From: CAYRQP01 sp964426545
Lineage (GTDB): Bacteria; Fermentibacterota; Fermentibacteria; Fermentibacterales; JCC-6
Assembly: GCA_964426545.1 (NCBI GenBank)
Contig: CAYRQP010000001.1
Location: forward strand, 273,435 to 337,434
Direction: 5' to 3'
Length of the DNA: 64,000 nucleotides
Below are positions 17,794-26,560 of this stretch, piece by piece. A program made the position numbers and the translations under genes. Under the pieces are notes generated by a model that saw only the letters and a program-made list of their open reading frames with translations, was not told the DNA's origin and did no database searches. Each line of letters starts with the position of its first letter. Positions within the stretch are counted from its first letter, which is position 1.

Positions 17794-19098
17794 TTACACT
17801 CTCCTCCCAATACCGTAATAGATAAATCCAAGAGAGTCGAGTTTCTGTGGATTGAAAATATTCCTTCCGTCGAATACAATCGGCTGTTTCATGGCATTTT
17901 TCAACTGCACGAAATCAGGTCTCCGGAACTCGGACCATTCAGTTACAAGCACCAATGCATCAGCACCTTCCACCGCTTCAAATGAAGATTCAGCAAACTC
18001 GACCGCAGAACCGAGAACACCCTTTGCATTATCCATCGCTTCAGGGTCATACGCAACAATCGAAGCACCGAGTTCGAGAAGCCCTTTGATAACAACAAGT
18101 GCAGGAGCTTCGCGGATATCATCAGTGTTTGGCTTGAACGAAATACCCCAGATACAGATTCGAAGCCCGCTCAGATCACTTCCGAAATGTTCTGTTACCT
18201 TCTTTATCAGTATTCTCTTTTGATCGTTATTGACATCGGTAACAGCTTTCAGGATGCGAAGTCCATTATCTGTTTCAAGAGCAGTATTCTGAAGGGCTCT
18301 GATGTCTTTCGGAAAGCACGAACCACCAAAACCTGCACCCGAAAACAAAAAACTCGGACCGATCCTGCGGTCTGTGCCGATCCCCTTGCGGATATCCCGG
18401 ATGTCCGCACCCACATTGTCACACATATTGGCAATCTCATTCATGAAGGAAATGCGGGTCGCGAGAAGGCTGTTTGCAACATATTTCGTCATCTCGGCAC
18501 TTCTGTTGCTCATAATGAGTACTGGATTTTCAGTTCTGATGAAAGGAGCATACAGTTCTGCCATGGTAGCAGCGGCATCCTCTGAATCCGTCCCTATTAC
18601 CACTCTGTCAGGTTTCATGAAGTCATCAATAGCAGAGCCTTCTTTCAGAAATTCGGGATTACTTACAACATCCACTTTAATGTCAGTGACCTTGCTGAAT
18701 TCTTCCCGCACTCGGTCTGCAGTACTGACGGGAACAGTACTCTTATTAACTACTATTTTGGGTTTTTCCATATGTGTTGCGATATCCCGTGCTACAGCAA
18801 GAACATGTTTTAGATCAGCAGACCCATCTTCGTCCGGTGGAGTACCGACTGCAATAAAAATGATGGAGCTGTTCTTTACACCACGTCTGATATCTGTGGT
18901 AAACTCCAGTCTTCCCTTGGATGTATTCCGTTTGATCATTGTCTCGAGTCCGGGCTCATATATCGGGATTATTCCCCTGTTAAGCCGGTCTATCTTTTCC
19001 TTATCGATGTCAACCGTAATCACATTGTTTCCCATTTCGGCAAAACAGGTTGCCGCAACCAAACCAACATAACCGCTGCCTACTACCGCTACGTGCAT
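17794..19098 (-). CDS. ugd: UDP-glucose 6-dehydrogenase
   Basis: Oxidises UDP-glucose to UDP-glucuronate. 434 aa: 'HVAVVGSGYVGLVAATCFAE', 'FIAVGTPPDEDGSADL', 'KSTVPVSTADRV', 'NPEFLKEGSAIDDFMKPDRVVIG', the catalytic Cys in 'SGAGFGGSCFPKDIRAL', and 'WGISFKPNTDDIREAPAL'. The ATG at 19096-19098 is chosen because it follows GGAGG and begins the Rossmann strand; an in-frame start at 19143 is less likely. First gene of the polysaccharide operon, with its own candidate promoter just after selB. Confidence 0.93.
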   Translation of the reverse strand: MHVAVVGSGYVGLVAATCFAEMGNNVITVDIDKEKIDRLNRGIIPIYEPGLETMIKRNTSKGRLEFTTDIRRGVKNSSIIFIAVGTPPDEDGSADLKHVLAVARDIATHMEKPKIVVNKSTVPVSTADRVREEFSKVTDIKVDVVSNPEFLKEGSAIDDFMKPDRVVIGTDSEDAAATMAELYAPFIRTENPVLIMSNRSAEMTKYVANSLLATRISFMNEIANMCDNVGADIRDIRKGIGTDRRIGPSFLFSGAGFGGSCFPKDIRALQNTALETDNGLRILKAVTDVNNDQKRILIKKVTEHFGSDLSGLRICIWGISFKPNTDDIREAPALVVIKGLLELGASIVAYDPEAMDNAKGVLGSAVEFAESSFEAVEGADALVLVTEWSEFRRPDFVQLKNAMKQPIVFDGRNIFNPQKLDSLGFIYYGIGRRV

Positions 19099-19158
19099 TG
19101 GCCCTCCTCTTTCTTGAGAGTACTTCAGCGAAAAAACTAGCAACTAATTTAAGGATGG

Positions 19159-19187
19159 AAAATAAGAAAGATAACAGGTATTGTAAA
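19159..19187 (-). promoter_or_regulatory. Candidate sigma70 promoter for the ugd operon
   Basis: On the minus strand TTTACA (19182-19187, 5/6 match to the -35) is separated by 17 bp from TATTTT (19159-19164, 4/6 match to the -10). It begins right after the selB stop codon and leaves a leader of about 55 nt with GGAGG before the ugd ATG. The spacing is ideal but the match is moderate. Confidence 0.45.
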
Positions 19188-19188
19188 G

Positions 19189-21066
19189 TTATCTGTCTGA
19201 CCTGAAATACCTCTTGTCACCACGGCGAAACGTATATCCAAAATTGTCCATGAGTTCTGCCCAGAGGAGTGCATACTTTCTCGAAGTACCAAGCAGATCC
19301 CGGAACTCACTCAGTCCAAACCCGCTTTCTGAAAATTCGTTCTTTATCCTGCTTAAAACCTGCTCGACAATTTCCCGGGAAGTCAGAAGCTCTTCACTCA
19401 ACTCGACAAGATATCCCCGTTCCAGTAATCCACTCACAATATCTTCTCTTTTGAAGCCAGACCTTTCGAAACCCTTGAAACCGGTTCTTTGTGCCGTTTG
19501 CAGGTACTCCTTCACAATTTCCTGTAAATTTTCTGCAATCTCCTCCGGGAATTCCGGCAATGCCAGCCGGTCGGCTCTCTTCACGACTTGCCCGGATTCC
19601 AGCAGCATCTCCAGAACAGCTTTTACGAACCACGGCTTACCGGAGATAACCGTACCTATCTTAGACACAGCCAGCCCCGGACTCACAGGGGATTTCCTGT
19701 GATGACGCGTTAAAGCACTGACAATCTCATCGCGGGCTTCATTTACATCCGATGCTGAAACAAGACGGCTTGCAGAACCATCTTCCATTTGGAAAAGGTC
19801 TCCTTTTTCGAGCATTTCCACAAGAACTTCCGTCAATTCACTCTCTGAAATTCCTGTTTCACTCAGAATATCCTCTGCCGTGAATCCGCTCCTGCCGTTC
19901 AGATCAGCCTTTTCCCCGATTACAGCATCGATGTCACCCTCTGCTATTTTATCGAGATGTTCCTTCCGCTCTTCCGCGTATTTCATGCGTACTTTTATTG
20001 TACCGGTTTCCAGTATCTTTCCCCCGCCGATGGCAACGACAGGCGAGTATCTTCTAATTACAAACCTGTCTCCGGGTAGAATAGCCATAGGAGATTCCAA
20101 TTGAAAATGAACATAGCCCGACATTCCTGCACTTATAGTGTTCTGAACCGGTATTGCCCGAGCCATCACTTCAGCAGTCCCGGAATGAAAACGGACTCTC
20201 TGGTTCCTCTTGAGGATGCCTGCAGAATCAAGCAGGTTACATTCCGTGTCGACACTATCGACCGATGAAAGATATCCGGGTTCCCCTAGACAACACCCTT
20301 TGAATACATCAGGTTCCTTTAAGCCTACAAGATTCAGAGCAACTCTGTCACCGGCATACCCTACTTGTGCATTTCTCTCATGATTCACACTCATCTCACG
20401 CACCCTGTATGTCTTTTCCCCGGGCTGCAGTTCAAGCAGGTCACCGACTTTCACGGTCCCGGAAACTGCGGTTCCCGCAACTATCGCGCCGAATCCTTTT
20501 AATTTGAATACGCGATCGACATCGAGCCGGAATTTCTTTCCGCGGTCCCTCTGTTCCGTTCCTGCAGCAATATCTATCAAAGTTTTCTTCAGTTCATCGA
20601 TCCCCATACCAGTGATTGCAGATACCCGAAGAACCGGTGCGTCCGCAGCGGGTGTATCCCGGAGCTGCTTCTGTATATCTTCTTCCACAAGTTCCTGCAT
20701 CTCATCATCCACAAGGTCGCACTTAGTTAGAACAACGATTCCGCTGTCGATTTCAAGGAGTTTGATTATGTCCATGTGTTCCCGGGTCTGGGGCATTACG
20801 CCTTCATCCGCTGCTACTACGAGTATGAAGTGGTCAACAGTAGCCACACCGGCAACCATCTGACGGACGAATTTTTCATGTCCGGGAACATCTATGAATG
20901 CAAGTTGACTGCCGTCCGGAAGCGACATGAATACATAACCGAGTTCAATTGTAATTCCGCGCTTCTTTTCTTCGGCAAGCCTGTCGGGTTCCATACCTGT
21001 AAGTGCCCTGACAAGCGCACTCTTGCCGTGGTCTATATGACCTGCAGTCCCAAAGATTACGCCCAC
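19189..21066 (-). CDS. selB: Selenocysteine-specific elongation factor SelB
   Basis: GTPase that delivers Sec-tRNA to UGA codons with a SECIS element. 625 aa: G1 'GTAGHIDHGKSALV', G3 'DVPGHEKFVRQM', G4 'VLTKCDL', EF-Tu-like beta domains ('GFGAIVAGTAVSGTVKVGD'), then a C-terminal half of winged-helix repeats that bind the SECIS RNA. Overlaps selA by 10 nt. Its presence with selA means the organism makes selenoproteins; selD and tRNA-Sec are not in this window. Confidence 0.95.
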   Translation of the reverse strand: MGVIFGTAGHIDHGKSALVRALTGMEPDRLAEEKKRGITIELGYVFMSLPDGSQLAFIDVPGHEKFVRQMVAGVATVDHFILVVAADEGVMPQTREHMDIIKLLEIDSGIVVLTKCDLVDDEMQELVEEDIQKQLRDTPAADAPVLRVSAITGMGIDELKKTLIDIAAGTEQRDRGKKFRLDVDRVFKLKGFGAIVAGTAVSGTVKVGDLLELQPGEKTYRVREMSVNHERNAQVGYAGDRVALNLVGLKEPDVFKGCCLGEPGYLSSVDSVDTECNLLDSAGILKRNQRVRFHSGTAEVMARAIPVQNTISAGMSGYVHFQLESPMAILPGDRFVIRRYSPVVAIGGGKILETGTIKVRMKYAEERKEHLDKIAEGDIDAVIGEKADLNGRSGFTAEDILSETGISESELTEVLVEMLEKGDLFQMEDGSASRLVSASDVNEARDEIVSALTRHHRKSPVSPGLAVSKIGTVISGKPWFVKAVLEMLLESGQVVKRADRLALPEFPEEIAENLQEIVKEYLQTAQRTGFKGFERSGFKREDIVSGLLERGYLVELSEELLTSREIVEQVLSRIKNEFSESGFGLSEFRDLLGTSRKYALLWAELMDNFGYTFRRGDKRYFRSDR

Positions 21067-22448
21067 AGTTCCTGCAATGCATTATTGATGAGTGTTATCA
21101 GAACATTCACTTCAGCCGGCTGAATCGTCCTCATGTCAAACTTCACGACTCCGTCCTCAATTCTCGAAGCAACGGACGGAGTACCCAGTCGAAGTTTCTC
21201 AGCAAGTTTTTCAGGACCGGGACAACTCAAAGCGATTCCAACAGACGGGATGGCTTTGTCGGGAAGCGAACCACTGCCTACATAAGCATCGGTTTCGATA
21301 ATCTCTTTTCCGCATCCGTCAGGCAGAACAAGCACATCCAAAAGACCGGCTGCAATTACATTCAATTCATCACATGAAACAGAGAACATTCTGTAAACAG
21401 GATGGTTTTCTATAATATATCTGGGTTCTTCCCTGAATAGACGGAGTGCTCCCTCAAGTGCGGCAATTGTGAGTTTTCCCACTCGCAAAGCCCGGGCAAG
21501 AGGGTGTTTTCTTATGATTTCAATGAACTCTTTCTTACCTGTGATTATCCCTGCCTGCGGACCGCCGATAAGTTTATCGCCGGAACTGGTTACAATGGAT
21601 GCCCCTGCTTCGATACTGCTCATTATGGTCGGTTCGGACGGAAGTCCGTAATTGGACAGGTCTGAAAGCGAGCCTGCGCCAAGGTCATCGACCACAGGGA
21701 TGTTGTGTTCCGCTCCGAGCTGAACAAGGTCAGCAAGTGGAACAAATCCCGTAAAACCGCGTATCCTGTAATTGGACGGATGTACTCTCAGAATAAGTGC
21801 CGTATTCTCGTTAATTGCATTTCGGTAGTCGCGGCGATGGGTTCTGTTCGTGCATCCAATCTCTCTCATTACAGCACCGCTCTGCTTCATGACATCGGGA
21901 ATCCGGAAGGAACCGCCTATTTCGACAAGCTGTCCCCTCGAGACAATCACTTCTCTCCCATGTGCAAGTGCAGCAAGAACAAGGAGTGTAGCTCCCGCAT
22001 TGTTGTTGGCTAGCGTAGCTGCTTCTGCACCCGTAAGTTCACAGAGCAGTTCTTCGAGATGTTCATCGCGATGCCCTCTTCTGCCGGTTTTCCTGTTCCA
22101 TTGAAGAACAGAGTAACCCCGTGCCACACGGGCAACATTCTCGACAGCACTGCCAGGAAGGCAGGCTCGACCGATAGCAGTATGCAGTATTACACCCGTT
22201 GCATTGATAACCGATCCCATGCCGAATACAAGTGACTTATCTAATTCTTCTGCGGCAATTACGATAATCTCCCCGAGTGAGCGGGATTCTCTACCATCGA
22301 GCAGCCGCTGTCTTTCCATCTCGATTGTTCGCCTGCATGCGGATGTCAGGACAGCCGGCGGGGCGGAGATGTCCGTCTTTTCGACAGCATCGACGAGTTC
22401 GTGAACTGCCGGAAGTTCTCTCAGTATCTTCTCGGATTTCTCATTCAT
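21057..22448 (-). CDS. selA: L-seryl-tRNA(Sec) selenium transferase
   Basis: PLP enzyme converting Ser-tRNA(Sec) to Sec-tRNA(Sec) with selenophosphate. 463 aa: an N-terminal helical domain ('LRELPAVHELVDAV'), 'VINATGVILHTAIGRACLP' (typical NATGVxLHTNLGRAPL region), 'ALAHGREVIVSRGQLVEIGGSFRIPDVM' split by the usual conserved glycines, and the PLP lysine in 'VTSSGDKLIGGPQAGII'. The ATG shares its A with the rnfB stop (TGATG), so translation is coupled to the Rnf complex genes. Confidence 0.95.
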   Translation of the reverse strand: MNEKSEKILRELPAVHELVDAVEKTDISAPPAVLTSACRRTIEMERQRLLDGRESRSLGEIIVIAAEELDKSLVFGMGSVINATGVILHTAIGRACLPGSAVENVARVARGYSVLQWNRKTGRRGHRDEHLEELLCELTGAEAATLANNNAGATLLVLAALAHGREVIVSRGQLVEIGGSFRIPDVMKQSGAVMREIGCTNRTHRRDYRNAINENTALILRVHPSNYRIRGFTGFVPLADLVQLGAEHNIPVVDDLGAGSLSDLSNYGLPSEPTIMSSIEAGASIVTSSGDKLIGGPQAGIITGKKEFIEIIRKHPLARALRVGKLTIAALEGALRLFREEPRYIIENHPVYRMFSVSCDELNVIAAGLLDVLVLPDGCGKEIIETDAYVGSGSLPDKAIPSVGIALSCPGPEKLAEKLRLGTPSVASRIEDGVVKFDMRTIQPAEVNVLITLINNALQELWA

Positions 22449-23512
22449 CAGACCTTATACTCCTCTCCCCTTTGATACGACAAAGCACCGCGCATACGTA
22501 TCGAGTCTTTGGGACATTTTGCAATGCATAGTCCGCAACCGACACACTTCTCATTGTTGACTTCATGCATTTCCTTCAACTCCCCTGTGATTGCTTCGAC
22601 AGGACACGCTTTGGTACAGAGTGTGCATCCTACACAGCTGCTGTCGATATATGCCTTCGGTCTTCCTGGAGCAAAATCGAGAATTGCATTTGTCGGACAT
22701 TCTGTCCTGCACAATCCGCAGTTTGTACATATTTCAGGGTCGATCCGGGCAAGGAAATCCTCGATCTCAATGGCATCGACAGGACATATCTTTGCACACT
22801 TATGACAGCCTATACAGGCAACAGCACATGCTTTCCGTGCTGCACCTCCCTTGTCGAGACTTGCACAGGCAATGACCACTTCCCTGTTTACCGGCCACAG
22901 CTCTATAATGTTACGCGGACAGGCATCCACGCACTTCCCGCATCCGGTACAGTTTTTCCGGTCCACAATGGGAATCCTGTCATCACCTATGACAATAGCA
23001 TCGAAGAGACATACATCAACACAGTCCCCGAATCCAAGACAGCCGTAAGTACATGTCTTTTCCCCATCCATTATCAGTATTGCTGAAGCACATTTGGAAG
23101 GTCCGTGATACTGAAAGGCATTCTGCGCGGAATGTCCGCCGTTACAGTGGACAAGTGCTATTTTTCGAACATCATCAGTTATCGCAGCACCCACGGCTTC
23201 TGCAACTTTGGCATTCACGGAAGCACTTGCTGCAACACATCCGTTTGCAGGTGCTTTACCCGCAACAACGGCTTCGGCAAAAGCCATACATCCGGGCAAT
23301 GCACATCCGCCGCAATTGGCACCGGGAAGAAGGTCATTTATCTGCTCAACCCGGGGGTCACGCTCCACTGCAAATTTCTTTGCCGCAATAGCAAGACCCA
23401 ATCCGAAGAGAAGTCCCATCGCACCAAGAACAACAGCAGGATAACCGATACTTTCGACAAAAGACGAATCAGCCGAAGTTCCAATTAGAGAAGTTAGCAA
23501 TACAGAGTACAT
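22448..23512 (-). CDS. rnfB: Rnf complex subunit RnfB (multi-cluster ferredoxin)
   Basis: Electron-entry subunit of the ferredoxin:NAD+ oxidoreductase. 354 aa: an N-terminal membrane helix (about 24-44), the RnfB cluster 'GANCGGCALPGCMAFAEAV', a 'C..GCLGFGDCVDVC' site, and five further CxxCxxCxxxC ferredoxin motifs ('CTGCGKCVDAC', 'CIGCHKCAKIC', 'CTNCGLCRTEC', 'CVGCTLCTKAC', 'CVGCGLCIAKC'). This is richer than the proteobacterial RnfB and like the long RnfB of acetogens. Last rnf gene, directly coupled to selA. Confidence 0.94.
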   Translation of the reverse strand: MYSVLLTSLIGTSADSSFVESIGYPAVVLGAMGLLFGLGLAIAAKKFAVERDPRVEQINDLLPGANCGGCALPGCMAFAEAVVAGKAPANGCVAASASVNAKVAEAVGAAITDDVRKIALVHCNGGHSAQNAFQYHGPSKCASAILIMDGEKTCTYGCLGFGDCVDVCLFDAIVIGDDRIPIVDRKNCTGCGKCVDACPRNIIELWPVNREVVIACASLDKGGAARKACAVACIGCHKCAKICPVDAIEIEDFLARIDPEICTNCGLCRTECPTNAILDFAPGRPKAYIDSSCVGCTLCTKACPVEAITGELKEMHEVNNEKCVGCGLCIAKCPKDSIRMRGALSYQRGEEYKV

Positions 23513-23513
23513 T

Positions 23514-24098
23514 CTAACCTCCTAATCCGGCAAACCCGAGAAATGCTATCGACATTACTCCGGCAATCAGGAATGCAATCGGCATACCCTTCAGGGCAGG
23601 CGGAACATCTGCCATCTCAAGCCGCTGACGAAGCCCTGCCATGAGGATCAGTGCAAGAGTAAAGCCGATTCCCGATGCAATTGCATTGATAAGTGAATAC
23701 CCAAGCCCGTATCCCTCAGTGATGTTAAGAACTGCAACACCTAGAATTGCACAGTTTGTGGTGATGAGCGGAAGGAATATGCCCAGTGCCTGATAAAGAC
23801 CGGGACTGAACTTCTGCAGAATCATCTCCACAAGCTGCACGAGTGATGCAATGATGAGTATGAATGCAATTGTCTGAAGATATGCAAGACCAAGGGGGAC
23901 CAGAAGCAGATGATAGACTGTCCATGAACCAAGGGTTGCAAGTGTCATCACAAAGATGACTGCAGCACCCATACCTATTGCAGAATCGAGCTGCTTCGAC
24001 ACCCCGAGGAAAGGACAGATTCCAAGAAAGCGTGATAGAACGAAGTTATTAACGAATATCGCACCTATTATTATTGCCATCATTGTTCCGAAATCCAT
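23514..24098 (-). CDS. rnfA: Rnf complex subunit RnfA
   Basis: Integral membrane subunit. 194 aa, six hydrophobic segments. 'NNFVLSRFLGICPFLGVSKQ' is the highly conserved RnfA/NqrE motif with the cysteine that ligates the intramembrane iron cluster with RnfE; 'TTNCAILGVAVLN' is the second. Length matches the family. Two bases separate it from rnfE. Confidence 0.96.
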   Translation of the reverse strand: MDFGTMMAIIIGAIFVNNFVLSRFLGICPFLGVSKQLDSAIGMGAAVIFVMTLATLGSWTVYHLLLVPLGLAYLQTIAFILIIASLVQLVEMILQKFSPGLYQALGIFLPLITTNCAILGVAVLNITEGYGLGYSLINAIASGIGFTLALILMAGLRQRLEMADVPPALKGMPIAFLIAGVMSIAFLGFAGLGG

Positions 24099-24100
24099 TA

Positions 24101-24709
24101 TTAACTACCCCCCTTCTTTCTTGCTTCAAGTATATTAAGTGTCCCCATTATAAATGCAAGAAGGATAAACGCCCCGGGAGCCAGAATGGCAATGAGCAAA
24201 GGCTGGTTCTGGAATTTCTCCCCAAGAACATTGAAATTCAGCCAGGTACCGTTTCCAAGCAGCTCCCTGAATGTTGCCAAAATGACCATGGCAAGTGTAA
24301 AACCTATTCCCATCCCGATACCGTCGGCAACGGAATTGATAACCGGGTTCTTATTGGCAAAACCTTCTGCCCTTCCGAGAATGATGCAGTTCACCACAAT
24401 CAGGGGAATAAATAATCCCAAACTCTGATGAAGAGCAGGTACAAATGCATGCATTATCATATCCACAAGAGTAACGAATGTCGCAATGATAATGATATAG
24501 CACGGAATCCTGACCTTCGATGGAATTACCTTTCTGAAAAGTGATACCAAAAAGTTGGAACAGACAAGAACAAAAGTGGCAGCCGCTCCCATTCCGAGTG
24601 CATTCTCGACGGAAGTCGTAACAGCAAGGAAGGGACATAAACCAAGAGCAAGTTTGAAGACAGGGTTTTCTCTCAGAATTCCTGCCGTGAAATCTCTCTT
24701 CAGGCTCAT
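24101..24709 (-). CDS. rnfE: Rnf complex subunit RnfE
   Basis: Integral membrane subunit paralogous to RnfA. 202 aa with six hydrophobic segments; 'GILRENPVFKLALGLCPFLAVTTSVENALGMG' (read in parts) has the conserved Cys in LGLCP, and 'LIVVNCIILGRAEGFA' the second Cys in NCIILGRAE. The start overlaps the rnfG stop by 4 nt (ATGA). Confidence 0.96.
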   Translation of the reverse strand: MSLKRDFTAGILRENPVFKLALGLCPFLAVTTSVENALGMGAAATFVLVCSNFLVSLFRKVIPSKVRIPCYIIIIATFVTLVDMIMHAFVPALHQSLGLFIPLIVVNCIILGRAEGFANKNPVINSVADGIGMGIGFTLAMVILATFRELLGNGTWLNFNVLGEKFQNQPLLIAILAPGAFILLAFIMGTLNILEARKKGGS

Positions 24710-25437
24710 TCCGCACCTCCTTCCGATTCTCCTGTTTCATCGGAAACAACCACCGTACTGTCAACACTGGTAGCAGCGGATTCTACATCCTCAGGGTCAC
24801 GCACCTGTGAATCCGGTTGTGGAGACACTTCTTCTCCACCTTCAGCATCTGTGAAAAGTCCTACTTCATCCATCGCTTCGAGCCCGTCACGGACAGCATC
24901 TGCGACAGCCCTCGATGTAATGGTGCAGCCCGTCATTGCATCTATGTCGCCGGTGTCTTTGCGTAGAAGAATCCCCTGCGAGTCTCGACCATTGAATTTA
25001 ATCAGCAGCTTATCAGGATCGGTCACATTTGCACCCAGTCCAGGAGTTTCCATCTGATACAATATTGTTGAGCCATGTACTAAACCGCTCATGTCAACAG
25101 CCACCATAGTCTGCAGTGTACTCGAATATCCCTTTCCGTAGGCAATGAATAGATAACCCGCTTCGACACTATCAGGCTCAGTAGTTACTTTCACTATCTT
25201 CAAAGTATCCCCGCACGCTGCATAAGGGTTGGCTAAACCGTCAACTGCAATGGAATCGAATGCCAGGCTGTCTCCCGAAGTAAGGGTGCCGGCAACACTA
25301 TTCATAGCTTCCTGTTTCTTCATTTCTTCCTGTATTTCGATTATCGGTGCGGTGATTCTATTTACAAAACCCAGACCTACTGCTGCAACAAGTGCAACAA
25401 ACATCAGGATCAAACCGATTTTAGTGATATCAGCCAT
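24706..25437 (-). CDS. rnfG: Rnf complex subunit RnfG (covalent FMN)
   Basis: Membrane-anchored FMN-binding subunit. 243 aa: one N-terminal membrane helix (about 6-26), an FMN-binding domain with 'AYGKGYSSTLQTMVAVD', 'ETPGLGANV' and 'IDAMTGCTITSRAVADAV', whose (S/T)GxTxT-type motif receives FMN by phosphoester linkage. An acidic low-complexity tail of roughly 45 residues follows, beyond the usual family end. Overlaps rnfD by 8 nt. Confidence 0.94.
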   Translation of the reverse strand: MADITKIGLILMFVALVAAVGLGFVNRITAPIIEIQEEMKKQEAMNSVAGTLTSGDSLAFDSIAVDGLANPYAACGDTLKIVKVTTEPDSVEAGYLFIAYGKGYSSTLQTMVAVDMSGLVHGSTILYQMETPGLGANVTDPDKLLIKFNGRDSQGILLRKDTGDIDAMTGCTITSRAVADAVRDGLEAMDEVGLFTDAEGGEEVSPQPDSQVRDPEDVESAATSVDSTVVVSDETGESEGGAE

Positions 25438-26560
25438 TGGATTTCACCCCCCCAAACATCTTTGGCAGGGTGAACTTATCGATGAGCGGGGTAACAAGGT
25501 TCATCAGAAGAATGGAATAACAGCATCCTTCCGGATATCCGCCCCATCTTCTTATGACAATCGTGATTATTCCCGCCCCAATGCCGAAGACTATCCGTCC
25601 CTTCGGTGTGACCGGCGTCGTCACCATATCAGAACACATGAAGAAACCGCCGAGTATCACGCCGCCTGCAAGTACCTGGAACAACGGATCACCGTTGAAT
25701 ATGCCCGGTCCCCCGAATATCCATCCGAACAGAGCGACAGTTCCAAGATATGAAAGCGGAAGACGGAGTTCCAGCACCCCTCGCAACACAAGATACAACG
25801 CACCTATCAGAAGCAGCAATCCGGATGTTTCACCGAGACTGCCCCCCCGCCTGCCCAAAAACAGATTCAGGTATGTGGTCTTAGAAGAGAGAGCACTCCT
25901 GATCGAAGCAGTTCTTTCCTCAATTGCAGATGCCTCCTCGACATTACCTTCCTCAAGCGCACTTCTCGCGGTATTATCAAGGTTGAAAGTCTGTTTCATT
26001 ACATTCAGCGGAGTAGCACCGGTAATTGCATCAACTTCCGGAATCTTCGCCAGTTCCTCATGAGCTATTGCGTTGGTTGTCAACAAATTGTTATTGTCCC
26101 GCCAGTCGCCTGGCGTCACCCATCCCGCGGTCATCAGCACAGGAAAACTCGCCAGCAGGAATGCCCTACCGAGCAACGCTGGATTGACAATGTTGTGACC
26201 CAGTCCCCCAAACGCCTGTTTCCCGACTGCAATTGCAAACGAAGAGCCAAGAATCGGCATCCACCAGGGAACAGACGAAGGAAGGTTGAAAGCCAGTAGC
26301 AATCCTGCAACGACCGCACTGCCGTCGAATGCAAAATCAATCGGCTTCTTCATAAATTTCAGGCAAAGGAACTCGGTAATCACAGCGGATGCGACCGCAA
26401 GTACAGTAATCAGCAGTGCCGGCATTCCGAAGAACCAGACAGCCGCAGCAAAAGCAGGAAGAAGTGCGATGACAACATCAAACATCAACTTCCGTGTTGT
26501 CTGCGATGAACCCACATGAGGTGACACAGCAAGTTGGAATTCCCTTTTCTCAGCCATCAT
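25430..26560 (-). CDS. rnfD: Rnf complex subunit RnfD (covalent FMN)
   Basis: Polytopic membrane subunit. 376 aa with about nine to ten hydrophobic segments; 'SPHVGSSQTTRKLMFDVVIALLPA' (read in parts) is the conserved entry, 'GGLGHNIVNPALLGRAFL' is the family signature, and 'DAITGATPLN' holds the FMN-modified threonine. A charged loop (about 200-225, Glu/Ala-rich) is inserted before the next helix. Overlaps rnfC by 4 nt (ATGA). Confidence 0.95.
   Translation of the reverse strand: MMAEKREFQLAVSPHVGSSQTTRKLMFDVVIALLPAFAAAVWFFGMPALLITVLAVASAVITEFLCLKFMKKPIDFAFDGSAVVAGLLLAFNLPSSVPWWMPILGSSFAIAVGKQAFGGLGHNIVNPALLGRAFLLASFPVLMTAGWVTPGDWRDNNNLLTTNAIAHEELAKIPEVDAITGATPLNVMKQTFNLDNTARSALEEGNVEEASAIEERTASIRSALSSKTTYLNLFLGRRGGSLGETSGLLLLIGALYLVLRGVLELRLPLSYLGTVALFGWIFGGPGIFNGDPLFQVLAGGVILGGFFMCSDMVTTPVTPKGRIVFGIGAGIITIVIRRWGGYPEGCCYSILLMNLVTPLIDKFTLPKMFGGVKSNG

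Noticed and set aside
18302..19072. Long plus-strand frame (256 aa) opposite ugd
   Set aside because: Antisense to a gene with all its motifs; composition is that of a shadow frame.
19189..22448. Possible selenoprotein or tRNA-Sec near selA/selB
   Set aside because: I found no UGA-interrupted conserved frame and no long-variable-arm tRNA in the window.
22565..23086. Plus-strand frame opposite rnfB
   Set aside because: Cys/His-rich only because it mirrors ferredoxin codons; not a gene.
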